Positions 1 to 6,523 of a stretch of 24,656 bases of DNA are shown one piece after another; position 1 is the first letter of the stretch, and each line of letters begins with the position of its first letter. Location: IMG/VR virus record IMGVR_UViG_3300032069_000204, positions 1 to 24,656 of that record; one strand, 5' to 3'. The DNA comes from a virus. The notes beneath the pieces are model-generated. The model searched no databases. It saw nothing but the letters and a program-made list of their open reading frames with translations, and had not been told where the DNA came from. The position numbers and the translations under genes were made by a program.

Positions 1-1726
1 CTATTCCATTATTCTCACCCAAACCTTGTATTCCATATTGAGTTGTTATAACAGGACAGCCGAAACTCATAGCCTCTATAACTTTGCCTTTTACTCCTGC
101 TCCGAAACGCAATGGAGCAATAACCATTCTACAATGCCTGTAATGTTCTGCTAAAACTTCATCCTTAACATAACCAGTTATAATAATATTTTTGATATGA
201 TTTTCATGTTGAAATATATCTACAAATTTAATCAATTGTTCGGGAGGATTTGAACCACAAATAACCAATGGAATATCTTTATGCTTTGTTGCAATTTGAT
301 TATAAACATTTTGCAAAAACCATTCAATAGCATCAGCATTTGGTGAATGGTTAAAACCTCCTACAAATAGTAATCCATGTCTATCTTCCATTCTAATATT
401 TTCAATATCAGGCTCGTAAATAAATGGTTGTAATATACCACATTTACAATCATAATTTTTAAGGATATATTTAATTTCGGAATCAGAAGGATATAAAACA
501 AGGTCTGCAATTTCATAAATTATTTCTTCTAATTTTTTAAATTGTTCTATTTCCTTTAATTTTTTTTCAGTCCGTTTTATATCATATTCTGCTTTCAATC
601 TTAAATGATGAATATCATGTCCATAATAAATCAACTTGGTTCTTGTATGCTCTTTTAAAAATTCTATTATATTGAAAGAAGTAGGACGATTAATAAAGGC
701 ATAATCAAATTTAGCTGAGTTATATACAATATATTCTATTATTTGTTGTTCATTACCAAAAATTAACTCAACTCCCTTTTGTTGTAACTCAGTTGCGTAT
801 GGCTCGATATAACGCTGGTTCATTGGTAATAGTTTAACATTATATCCCATTTCTACAAACAAGTTAATATAAGTCCATGATGTTCGCTCTCCAGCATTTT
901 TATCAAAAGTTGGAATAGTTTCATCAACAACTAAAATTGTCTTCTTATTTCTTGCTCTATTCATACCTCTGAAAATATTCTGTCCATTTCTATCAAGTTT
1001 ACTAAACTCATATTTCCATTTTTCATAAAGTTTAATATTATTGACTTTCATTAATTGTATATTATTAATAGAATGTGATATATTTTCATAATGGATTACT
1101 TCACATTTAGGTTGATAAACTACTTTATAACCTTTGCCTCGCACCGCAAAGGCAATATCAGCATCTTCACAATAGGCCGGTGCATAACGTATATCAAATC
1201 CACCGACTAAATCCCAAACATTTCTACGAACTGCAGCACAAGCAAAACTAACATAATCGGTTTCTTTTAAAAAATTAAATTTAGGTAAATTTATATCCTC
1301 ACCACGTCCATAATTCCATGCTAAACCATCACTAAACATTATATTTCCTGCTTCATTTAATTTACCATTTGGACTAATTAATTTAGCCCCGACTATTCCA
1401 ATTTTCTTATCATATTCAAAAGTTTTCAATAACCATTTTAACCAATCTTTTTTTACTTGTGTATCATTATTTAAAAAAACTAATATCTTACCTTTTGTGT
1501 ATCTTACTGCATTATTACAATTCTTTAAAAAACCAAGATTAGTTTCATTTGTAATTAATGTTATTTTATTTTGTTTCATAAGTTCAAATAATGGTTTCTC
1601 AGTAGAGCAATCATCGGCAATAATTATTTCGTAATCCTCATCACCGCTAAATTTTAAAACCGATTCTATACATTGATAAGTAAAACTCCATTGATTGTAA
1701 CATGGTATTATAATACTAACTTTCAT
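1..1726 (-). CDS. GT2-GT4 two-domain glycosyltransferase (3' end outside window)
   Basis: Reading begins at ATG 1726 and stays open to the left edge: 575 codons with no stop, so the C-terminus is missing. The N-terminal half is a GT-A family 2 glycosyltransferase: IIIPCYNQ near residues 5-12, IIIADDCS near 34-41, an acceptor-side NND (DXD-like) at 86-88, and CEDADIAFAVRGKGY near 186-200. After about residue 262 a GT-B (GT4-like) domain starts with ILVVDE; later come LLFVGGFNHSPNADA, VICGSNPPEQL and APLRFGAGVKGKVIEAMSFG, the usual nucleotide-sugar binding region. The start overlaps the stop of the upstream lytic transglycosylase as ATGA, so the two are probably translationally coupled and this is part of the phage operon rather than a flanking host gene. 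Likely role (inference): sugar transfer to host surface glycan or to a virion protein; the acceptor cannot be read from sequence. Confidence 0.88.
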   Translation of the reverse strand, partial: MKVSIIIPCYNQWSFTYQCIESVLKFSGDEDYEIIIADDCSTEKPLFELMKQNKITLITNETNLGFLKNCNNAVRYTKGKILVFLNNDTQVKKDWLKWLLKTFEYDKKIGIVGAKLISPNGKLNEAGNIMFSDGLAWNYGRGEDINLPKFNFLKETDYVSFACAAVRRNVWDLVGGFDIRYAPAYCEDADIAFAVRGKGYKVVYQPKCEVIHYENISHSINNIQLMKVNNIKLYEKWKYEFSKLDRNGQNIFRGMNRARNKKTILVVDETIPTFDKNAGERTSWTYINLFVEMGYNVKLLPMNQRYIEPYATELQQKGVELIFGNEQQIIEYIVYNSAKFDYAFINRPTSFNIIEFLKEHTRTKLIYYGHDIHHLRLKAEYDIKRTEKKLKEIEQFKKLEEIIYEIADLVLYPSDSEIKYILKNYDCKCGILQPFIYEPDIENIRMEDRHGLLFVGGFNHSPNADAIEWFLQNVYNQIATKHKDIPLVICGSNPPEQLIKFVDIFQHENHIKNIIITGYVKDEVLAEHYRHCRMVIAPLRFGAGVKGKVIEAMSFGCPVITTQYGIQGLGENNGI

Positions 1727-2253
1727 TCCCATTCCCCATAATATTGATAATCATTTTTATTCCAAGTTTTTCGCCACAAAAAAATAACTTCATGGTCTAA
1801 TGTTTTTAATATATTGGCAAATCTTAATATATCCTGTGCATATAACCAAACTCTTCCTGATTTGATTATTGGTTTCGCCCCTGCAATTCCACAATTATAA
1901 CCTATTAAAGCATAATAATAATTTCCATAAATTTCCAGTGCCTGCCTTAATTTTATAGACGCCTGCTTAATATTAATATCTGGATTCGCCGAGCCACCTG
2001 AAACCTGACAAAGCCCGAAACCTCCTTTTCCTTTTATTTTTGGATTCCATTTGGGATTTTCTCTGCAAATTAATCCTTTAAAAATATTTGTATCAAGTCC
2101 ATAATAATCACAATATTTTTTTATGCTATAAGAATATTTATAATAATTATTCCAATAACTTTCAAAATTTATTTCCTTACCGATTGCCAAAGTCATCCAG
2201 CAAAGCCAAACTAAAATCCAAAACAAAATTTTATTAGTTATATTATTTTTCAT
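1723..2253 (-). CDS. membrane-anchored lytic transglycosylase (SLT/goose-lysozyme-like fold)
   Basis: A 176-residue protein. I chose ATG 2253 because AAGG lies nine bases upstream; an in-frame TTG at 2262 is the alternative. Residues about 8-25 are a hydrophobic segment (LFWILVWLCWMTLAIG), a signal peptide or anchor, so the protein acts on the envelope side of the membrane. The SLT pattern is visible: the candidate catalytic Glu is E65 in ICRENP, followed by WNP, then GGFGLCQ (about 77-83, matching the family's GxxGLMQ), and ALIGYNCG (about 115-122, matching AYNAG). Known for the family: non-hydrolytic cleavage of the MurNAc-GlcNAc bond in peptidoglycan. It could serve host lysis or DNA entry; its position just before a glycosyltransferase and after recombination genes does not decide. 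No holin is clearly paired with it. Confidence 0.8.
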   Translation of the reverse strand: MKNNITNKILFWILVWLCWMTLAIGKEINFESYWNNYYKYSYSIKKYCDYYGLDTNIFKGLICRENPKWNPKIKGKGGFGLCQVSGGSANPDINIKQASIKLRQALEIYGNYYYALIGYNCGIAGAKPIIKSGRVWLYAQDILRFANILKTLDHEVIFLWRKTWNKNDYQYYGEWE

Positions 2254-2467
2254 TTCTAACAACCTTATAAAATAAACCTTTGCTTATCCAGCTATGAACC
2301 AGTGTTAATTGCCAACAGAGGAAAAAAGATGTATTATGAATTTTGCCCCAATTAGAAACATAAACAATTTTATCCGTTTGTGCTATTTTATAAAATTCAT
2401 TTAAAGATAAAATCCTTTTTACAATTTTATAATTTTTAGTACATTGCATACCTTTTTTTAAATTCAT
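2243..2467 (-). CDS. small phage protein, unknown function
   Basis: 74 residues, starting at ATG 2467 with GAGGTG just upstream. The start overlaps the stop of the preceding 84-residue gene as ATGA, and its 3' end overlaps the transglycosylase start by 11 bases, so it sits tightly inside the operon. It is lysine and aromatic rich, with a moderately hydrophobic stretch around TSFFLCWQLTLVHSWI (residues about 46-61) that might be a weak membrane segment. I recognise no family. Given its place directly before the transglycosylase, a lysis accessory role is conceivable but unsupported. Confidence 0.55.
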   Translation of the reverse strand: MNLKKGMQCTKNYKIVKRILSLNEFYKIAQTDKIVYVSNWGKIHNTSFFLCWQLTLVHSWISKGLFYKVVRNEK

Positions 2468-2718
2468 TTTTTCACCTCATGTTCTAAATCAAATAACCAT
2501 TTTTCAAAAGATGTATTAAAACTGATTATATCAAAAATTCGTAACGCTGTGCCAAATTTTTTCTCCTTTAAAAGTTTTATTGCTAACTCAGGATTGAACT
2601 TATTGCAAAGATACCGCCCCTTTTCCAAGCACTCCACCTGCTCGTACATATTGTTTAACAACTGCTCGAACTTTTTCTTCAACTCTTGGTACGTGGAATC
2701 TTGTTTGACATTTTTCAT
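2464..2718 (-). CDS. small coiled-coil-like protein, unknown function
   Basis: 84 residues, starting at ATG 2718 with AAGG seven bases upstream. The first 40 residues (YQELKKKFEQLLNNMYEQVE) are predicted helical and heptad-like. The first 119 bases overlap the 3' end of ninG in another frame, an unusually long overlap in this otherwise tightly packed operon. The stop overlaps the next start as ATGA. No family recognised. In the overlap this frame looks more natural for the local AT-rich codon use than the ninG frame does, so the end of ninG may be recently extended, or the two genes may once have been separate. Confidence 0.6.
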   Translation of the reverse strand: MKNVKQDSTYQELKKKFEQLLNNMYEQVECLEKGRYLCNKFNPELAIKLLKEKKFGTALRIFDIISFNTSFEKWLFDLEHEVKK

Positions 2719-3130
2719 AATATACCTTAATAAGTGTTTCTAATTCAAAATTATATATTTTAGATTTATTTTGGCTTTTGATTTTAAGCTTTTGTAAAAT
2801 ATTATTTCCATATTTTATTTGCAAATTTTCTGCGAACCTTTCGTAATATCCTGATAAAAAGATATTACACCTCTCACATTGAACCTGACAATTTTCCTCG
2901 TCCCATTTTGTGCCATAATTGTTAGAACGTTCATAATGTCCACAATCCATTTCCTCCCAATAATCAATTTGTCCACACGTGAAACATTTAACAAGCCCTT
3001 GCTCGTCAGCATAACGACTTCGAATCCAAATAGAGAACATATCAATTAATATTTTCTTTAATTGAGGACGTGTAATGAATAAAGCCTTTGCTTTTGTTCT
3101 GTGCTTGATTTTTTTTCTCTTTTGATACAT
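2600..3130 (-). CDS. ninG: NinG/Rap-type recombination protein (zinc-finger nuclease-like)
   Basis: 176 residues from ATG 3130, chosen because AAGGG stands five bases upstream; an in-frame start at 3157 lacks such a site. The basic N-terminus (KRKKIKHRTKAKA) is followed by the NinG core: a CFTCG pair (C49, C52), MDCGHY (about 61-66), WDEENCQVQCERCN (about 76-89, with C85 and C88) and LSGYYERF. Lambda NinG (Rap) has the same order of CxxC, GHY, QC-xx-C-N and SG. Known for the family: Holliday-junction or D-loop endonuclease in Red-type recombination, which fits the YqaJ exonuclease and RecT-like gene upstream in the same operon. The last about 35 residues overlap the next gene and do not look like the usual NinG tail. 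A 103-nt structured element and two pentamer arrays lie in its leader. Confidence 0.85.
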   Translation of the reverse strand: MYQKRKKIKHRTKAKALFITRPQLKKILIDMFSIWIRSRYADEQGLVKCFTCGQIDYWEEMDCGHYERSNNYGTKWDEENCQVQCERCNIFLSGYYERFAENLQIKYGNNILQKLKIKSQNKSKIYNFELETLIKVYYEKCQTRFHVPRVEEKVRAVVKQYVRAGGVLGKGAVSLQ

Positions 3131-3191
3131 AACTACCCTTGTTAAATAAAAACTCAAATTTGTTTAGTTCTGTCGTGTTAATACTCAAATT

Positions 3192-3294
3192 AAAACCGCC
3201 CTGTAATGCCGAAGCATTATCACCGCACCAATTGAACACCTTGTAGGATATTAAGTTCAATCTTAGTTACTCAGTCTCAGTTTAGGGCGGCTTT
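3192..3294 (-). ncRNA. candidate structured RNA, three-way junction with UUCG tetraloop
   Basis: On the minus strand an 11-bp closing helix is formed by 3294-3284 (AAAGCCGCCCT) with 3202-3192 (AGGGCGGTTTT). It contains one G-U pair that becomes an A-C mismatch on the plus strand, so the RNA is more likely minus-strand. Inside are an 8-bp helix, 3262-3255 (GATTGAAC) with 3237-3230 (GTTCAATT), whose 17-nt loop can form a small CCU/AGG stem, and a 6-bp helix, 3219-3214 with 3209-3204, capped by the cUUCGg tetraloop. The single-stranded joints hold a tandem CTGAG motif. It lies between pentamer array A and the ninG start, 62 bases upstream of that ATG. It matches no riboswitch or ribozyme consensus I can recall. 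It could be a cis leader of ninG or a processed RNA. Confidence 0.55.
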
Positions 3295-3330
3295 TTTCAT
3301 TCTTACTTTATTAATTCATTAATTTAAAAA

Positions 3331-3410
3331 ACCGTGCCTTACCTTGCCTTGCCTTACCCAGCTATACCCCACCGAACCATATCTCACCCAACCTCACCAT
3401 ACCAAACCTC
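3331..3410. repeat. pentamer array A, 16 x ACCNN (minus: NNGGT)
   Basis: Sixteen consecutive 5-base units with no insertion or deletion, mostly ACC plus two variable bases (a few units begin GCC or have one change). The array starts at the shared boundary, an A-run then ACCGT, preceded by the AT-rich flank TTATTAATTC. Read on the minus strand it is a GGT-every-five-bases tract ending in GG then TTTTTT. It lies directly upstream (minus strand) of the structured RNA before ninG. Confidence 0.9.
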
Positions 3411-3461
3411 ATTTTCAATATTTTCAAATTTCATTTTTTACTTTATTAATTCAATTAAAAA

Positions 3462-3546
3462 ACCGTACCTTACCTCACCTTACTCTACCATACCAGACCC
3501 TACCACACCAGACCACACCTAACCACACCATACCACACCAGACCAT
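3462..3546. repeat. pentamer array B, 17 x ACCNN (minus: NNGGT)
   Basis: Seventeen in-register pentamers, nearly all ACCNN, beginning ACCGT ACCTT after the same A-run and TTATTAATTC flank as array A. It starts just past the stop codon of the 186-residue RAMP-like gene. The 51 bases between arrays B and A (3411-3461) are AT-rich and hold only the shared flank and no gene. Confidence 0.9.
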
Positions 3547-3549
3547 AAT

Positions 3550-4110
3550 TTAATTAATAATTTCTTTCCAATTTATTACTTGAAATTTTCCGAATTTACC
3601 TTTTTTAATCGGTCTCCAATCTCCTATGCCAACTATTCGACCAGCTATATCGAAAAGTTCTTTCATTACAACCGGCTCGATTTGTTCTTCATCAAAAATC
3701 ACATTGAATCCTGCTTCCCAATCTCTTAGCATCGGTCTATGCAATAAAACCCGTCCTTTTGTAGATGGGTTGACAGCTAACACGCTGAAAACTTCCCATT
3801 TTTGTTTCTTATGTACAATTTCAAAAGGTTCAATTGAAACAGCATAACCACAAGCTTTAGAATAATTAGCTCGACTGCTCCCTTTGCCTAACATTTTCTT
3901 TTGCGTTCCTGCGTTTACAAGAGCCGCTTCCAAATGAGTAGAGGGAATATATAATTCCCCGTTAATTTCATATAATTTCTCTTCTGCCAACTCTTTGGGA
4001 GTTTTTGTTTCCCTTTTAACTGGCCCACCAATCGGAATGCCAATACTCACTGAGGGCTTATTCATCAATAATGGAGAAGTCCCCTGAATTGTTACCGCAT
4101 ATTTTTTCAT
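3550..4110 (-). CDS. conserved phage protein with RAMP-like glycine-rich C-terminus
   Basis: 186 residues from ATG 4110, with AAGGTGAGG ahead of it. From memory it matches a phage and prophage family that begins with a strand and TSPLLMN (residues 11-17), then a KTPKELAEEKLY block (36-47), LYIPSTHLEAALVNAG (53-68), RVLLHRPMLRDWEAGF (120-135) and ends GIGDWRPIKKGKFGKF (161-176). The last block resembles the glycine-rich loop of RAMP/Cas7-type RNA-recognition folds (inference; function of the family is not known to me). The YIP...ALVNAG block also resembles the layout of those proteins. It lies in the recombination operon and is bracketed by pentamer arrays C upstream and B and A downstream, so nucleic-acid binding is a reasonable guess. 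No catalytic residues are obvious. Confidence 0.75.
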   Translation of the reverse strand: MKKYAVTIQGTSPLLMNKPSVSIGIPIGGPVKRETKTPKELAEEKLYEINGELYIPSTHLEAALVNAGTQKKMLGKGSSRANYSKACGYAVSIEPFEIVHKKQKWEVFSVLAVNPSTKGRVLLHRPMLRDWEAGFNVIFDEEQIEPVVMKELFDIAGRIVGIGDWRPIKKGKFGKFQVINWKEIIN

Positions 4111-4152
4111 TGCCTCACCTTATTAAATATTATTAATTCGTTAATTAAAAAA

Positions 4153-4252
4153 ACCGTACCTTACCTCACCGAACCTAACCTTACCAAACCATACCTGACA
4201 CGACCACACCTGACCTCACTGCACCGTACTAAACCAAACCTCACCTTACCTC
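4153..4252. repeat. pentamer array C, 20 x ACCNN (minus: NNGGT)
   Basis: Twenty consecutive in-register pentamers, ACCNN with three or four single-base departures, again opened by an A-run, ACCGT ACCTT and the flank TATTAATTC. It fills the gap between the 93-residue gene and the leader of the RAMP-like gene. On the minus strand the G pairs at 5-base spacing (GGTNNGGTNNGG) would allow two-tier G-quadruplexes in RNA or single-stranded DNA. Confidence 0.9.
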
Positions 4253-4275
4253 CTTTCATTATTTATTCAATATTT

Positions 4276-4557
4276 TCACTTTCCATTATTCACCTTCCAT
4301 TTTAATTCAATCTTAACTTTTTGGCAATTTCGTATGAAATCATTAAGTGTTTCAGGATAAGGATAATTACGAAAATCATACCAAATGTTTCTAATATGTT
4401 TAATTTCCTGAAATAAATCAGAAATCATTTCAAGTTCAAAAGGCAAAGAATAAAACTTTGATACTGAATTAACACCAAAATTTCTTTGTAAAAATTGGGC
4501 GTAATCTAAGTAATCCTTATCATTCAACAAATTAGCTTCTAAAAATTCATAAACTCT
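4276..4557 (-). CDS. small acidic phage protein, unknown function
   Basis: 93 residues. I chose ATG 4557 because GGAGG stands eight bases upstream; an in-frame ATG at 4575 overlaps that Shine-Dalgarno and would add MEEIE. It is mainly helical, with no membrane segment, cysteines or recognised motif. It has an aromatic-rich middle (RNIWYDFRNYPYPETLNDF, residues about 64-82) and a basic end. It lies between the 43-residue membrane protein and array C in the recombination operon. I do not recognise a family. Confidence 0.6.
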   Translation of the reverse strand, partial: RVYEFLEANLLNDKDYLDYAQFLQRNFGVNSVSKFYSLPFELEMISDLFQEIKHIRNIWYDFRNYPYPETLNDFIRNCQKVKIELKWKVNNGK

Positions 4558-4589
4558 CATTTCTATTTCCTCCATTTGTTATAAAATTA

Positions 4590-4721
4590 TCACTTAGTTA
4601 TATGATATAATGTTCTGTAAATAAGAACACCGACAATAATTGCTGCAATAAGTAAAATAATGAAATAAATAATATTGAGCAAATAATTTGCCGGAAAATC
4701 GAATAAATCTTTGAATTTCAT
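4590..4721 (-). CDS. 43-residue single-pass membrane protein
   Basis: A short gene starting at ATG 4721 with GGGAG six bases upstream and stopping with TGA at 4590-4592. The protein starts MKFKDLFDFPANYL and then has one long hydrophobic helix (IIYFIILLIAAIIVGVLIY, residues about 18-36) and a short TLYHITK tail. It fills what would otherwise be a 160-base gap in a close-packed operon. Function unknown; a single-pass protein this small could be a holin-like, anti-holin or superinfection protein, but nothing in the sequence decides. Confidence 0.6.
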   Translation of the reverse strand: MKFKDLFDFPANYLLNIIYFIILLIAAIIVGVLIYRTLYHITK

Positions 4722-4734
4722 TTTTCACTCCCTT

Positions 4735-5382
4735 TCAATTTAATTTTTGTTTTTCTGCTATTACAACTTCCCTGCCGTTCTCAAATAAAGGACTTGAAAT
4801 TGAGATTTTAGTTACTCCTTCATCTTTATCAATAATTTTCTGCAATTCGTTTTGAAAGTGTTTCCCAACTCTATGCTGTTTTCTTGAAACTTCTAATATT
4901 TCAGGTTCAACTTTTTGCTCAGCCCTTTCAAATAAGTTTTGTTGCTTCCGAACTCCATTAACATAATTTTCTGCACAATCACATAAATTATTCAATGCTT
5001 GTATGCAATCGAAACTTAAACATAAAACATTCGGATTGTTACCTGAATAATCATCTGAAGGCAGATGTGGAGTATTGATAGTCAATGGTGAATTTGCAGT
5101 CTTTAAAGTTTTTAACGCTGTTATAACTGCTCCCATTATTTCGTCATCACCTCCATAAGAAAAAGATACTCCCCTAATCTCTGCATTTTGACAATAGCCT
5201 TGAGGAAGTTCGCAAATTTCCTCAACGAAAATTCTTAAATTATCGAGTGCCGTTTGAAATTCAGGAGCGGGTAAATCAGTGCTTGTCAAGCTAAATATAT
5301 CTGGTTCACCATCTTTTTTAGCTATTTCCCATTCTAATTTGACTTTTGTTCCATCAAATTTTATCTTAATAAAACGCATCAT
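4735..5382 (-). CDS. conserved phage protein next to YqaJ exonuclease, unknown function
   Basis: 215 residues from ATG 5382, overlapping the exonuclease stop by one base (TAATG). The first about 105 residues match, from memory, a conserved phage domain: IKIKFDGTKVKLEWE, GEPDIFSLTSTDLPAPEFQTALD, ICELP, then RGVSFSYGGDDEIMGAVITALKTL and SPLTINTPH. It is commonly found beside recombination genes. The second half is helical with a CLSFDCIQALNNLCDCAENYVNG segment carrying four cysteines, and a charged C-terminus. The role is unknown; the one-base coupling to YqaJ suggests matched expression and perhaps a recombination accessory function (inference). Confidence 0.72.
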   Translation of the reverse strand: MMRFIKIKFDGTKVKLEWEIAKKDGEPDIFSLTSTDLPAPEFQTALDNLRIFVEEICELPQGYCQNAEIRGVSFSYGGDDEIMGAVITALKTLKTANSPLTINTPHLPSDDYSGNNPNVLCLSFDCIQALNNLCDCAENYVNGVRKQQNLFERAEQKVEPEILEVSRKQHRVGKHFQNELQKIIDKDEGVTKISISSPLFENGREVVIAEKQKLN

Positions 5383-6290
5383 TAACCTTTCGGATATTTT
5401 GGTAAAAATCTTCTTTCACTTTTTTTCTCAATTAAATATTGCTCATAAAGTTCTGGTTTCTCCATCTTAAACTTATCCTCATCAAAAATCATTTTATTTT
5501 TTCCCGACTTCCAAGTTGCTAAGATTCTATCTGCATATAATAATGTTTCTGTATCGAATTTTCCTTCGGAATCTCTCATTTTCAATTTGAGTTTTTCTTT
5601 TAATTCATCTTCTTGTTTATTATATTCAGAAACATTGGAATGTACCATGCAAAGTTGATTCCAAATATCAAATCCGTCTATATCTGTTTCAATAGTTTTA
5701 CCTAACAATGCTTTCGGGTACAATTGTATTATGTCATTTGCATTCACAGGCTCAGGAGGTATTCTCGGTATAATATGATTATTCCAGAAGTCAGTAGCCT
5801 TTTGTCTCATTTCGGCAATTATTTTTTCTTCACGATTATATGAAAAATACTTAAAATCATAACCATTAATCAAATAAGCTACTGCTCCACTTTCATACCC
5901 TATTATACCTAAATACCATTGCAGTTGCAGATAATGTGAATACTCTGCATCATCTTCAATTTTTTTTGTTGTATTTTTACATTCTAAAATATAAATTTTA
6001 TCAGAACCATTATGATAAAACCTATCTGGTGAGGCAATAAATATCCCATCTATGTAATAATCTTTGGGAGGTTTTATAATAGTGGAATTTGTTTCTTCCG
6101 CAAATGTATCAGCTATGATTGGCTCAGTTCTCCGCCCCATTTTCATGTGTTGATTATCTTTAATTTCCAATTTTTCAATTTTTGAAAAATAAAGTTCTAC
6201 CGGTGTTTGGTAAGGATTAACTCCCATGATAATACCTATTTCAGAACCCCCAATTCTATTTATCTTGGCTTGTTTATGTTCGTCTGTCAT
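5382..6290 (-). CDS. YqaJ-type viral exonuclease (PD-(D/E)XK, lambda Exo superfamily)
   Basis: 302 residues from ATG 6290 with AAGGG upstream. The superfamily motifs occur in order: RIGGSEIGIIMGVNPY (12-27), MGRRTEP with E56 (51-57), ASPDRF with D89 (86-91), LECKNT with E103 and K105 (102-107), and YLQLQWYLGI (120-129, the QxxxQ-like helix). D89, E103 and K105 are the expected metal-binding and catalytic set. Known role: processive 5'-3' digestion of dsDNA ends to leave 3' ssDNA for an annealing protein. The RecT-like gene 234 bases upstream is the expected partner. Its start overlaps the preceding small gene as ATGA. The C-terminal 100 residues are helical and probably specific to this group. 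Confidence 0.9.
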   Translation of the reverse strand: MTDEHKQAKINRIGGSEIGIIMGVNPYQTPVELYFSKIEKLEIKDNQHMKMGRRTEPIIADTFAEETNSTIIKPPKDYYIDGIFIASPDRFYHNGSDKIYILECKNTTKKIEDDAEYSHYLQLQWYLGIIGYESGAVAYLINGYDFKYFSYNREEKIIAEMRQKATDFWNNHIIPRIPPEPVNANDIIQLYPKALLGKTIETDIDGFDIWNQLCMVHSNVSEYNKQEDELKEKLKLKMRDSEGKFDTETLLYADRILATWKSGKNKMIFDEDKFKMEKPELYEQYLIEKKSERRFLPKYPKG

Positions 6291-6511
6291 TGTTTTACCC
6301 TTAATTTTTCTGACTCGATTTTATTAACTATTTCTTTTAATAGTGTCAGATGAATAGGAGTTCCCCATTCTGCAATATACTTCGCATCAATTTCATCATT
6401 ACTACCAATACCAATACCAATAAAAGCCCTGATTTCTTTTTGTTGATTTTGAGTAACAACTATTCCAATAGGTTGTTGTCCTTCAAACCAATAAGATTCT
6501 ATAATTTCCAT
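6287..6511 (-). CDS. small protein between RecT-like and YqaJ genes, unknown
   Basis: 74 residues from ATG 6511 with AAGGTGAG upstream. The N-terminal two thirds look like a small beta sheet (YWFEGQQPIGIVVTQNQQKE, then IRAFIGIGIGSNDE), followed by a helix. Its stop overlaps the exonuclease start as ATGA, so it is coupled to it. The placement between annealase and exonuclease suggests a recombination accessory protein, but the family is not recognised. Confidence 0.6.
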   Translation of the reverse strand: MEIIESYWFEGQQPIGIVVTQNQQKEIRAFIGIGIGSNDEIDAKYIAEWGTPIHLTLLKEIVNKIESEKLRVKQ

Positions 6512-6523
6512 ATCTCACCTTCC

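Noticed and set aside
2262-2262. TTG start for the lytic transglycosylase
   Set aside because: ATG 2253 has better spacing from AAGG and a cleaner signal-anchor start.
2815-3045. 76-codon minus frame inside ninG
   Set aside because: Alternative frame of a gene with clear NinG motifs.
3042-3260. 72-codon minus frame over the ninG start and structured RNA
   Set aside because: It overlaps ninG's good start and the predicted hairpins, and has no Shine-Dalgarno.
3334-3553. Two plus-strand frames rich in Pro, Thr and Tyr
   Set aside because: They run through the ACCNN arrays, which contain no stop triplets in those frames; no ribosome site, and a period of 5 is incompatible with conserved coding.
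3331-4252. CRISPR-like array
   Set aside because: Units are five bases with no separate repeat and spacer, and there are no cas genes.
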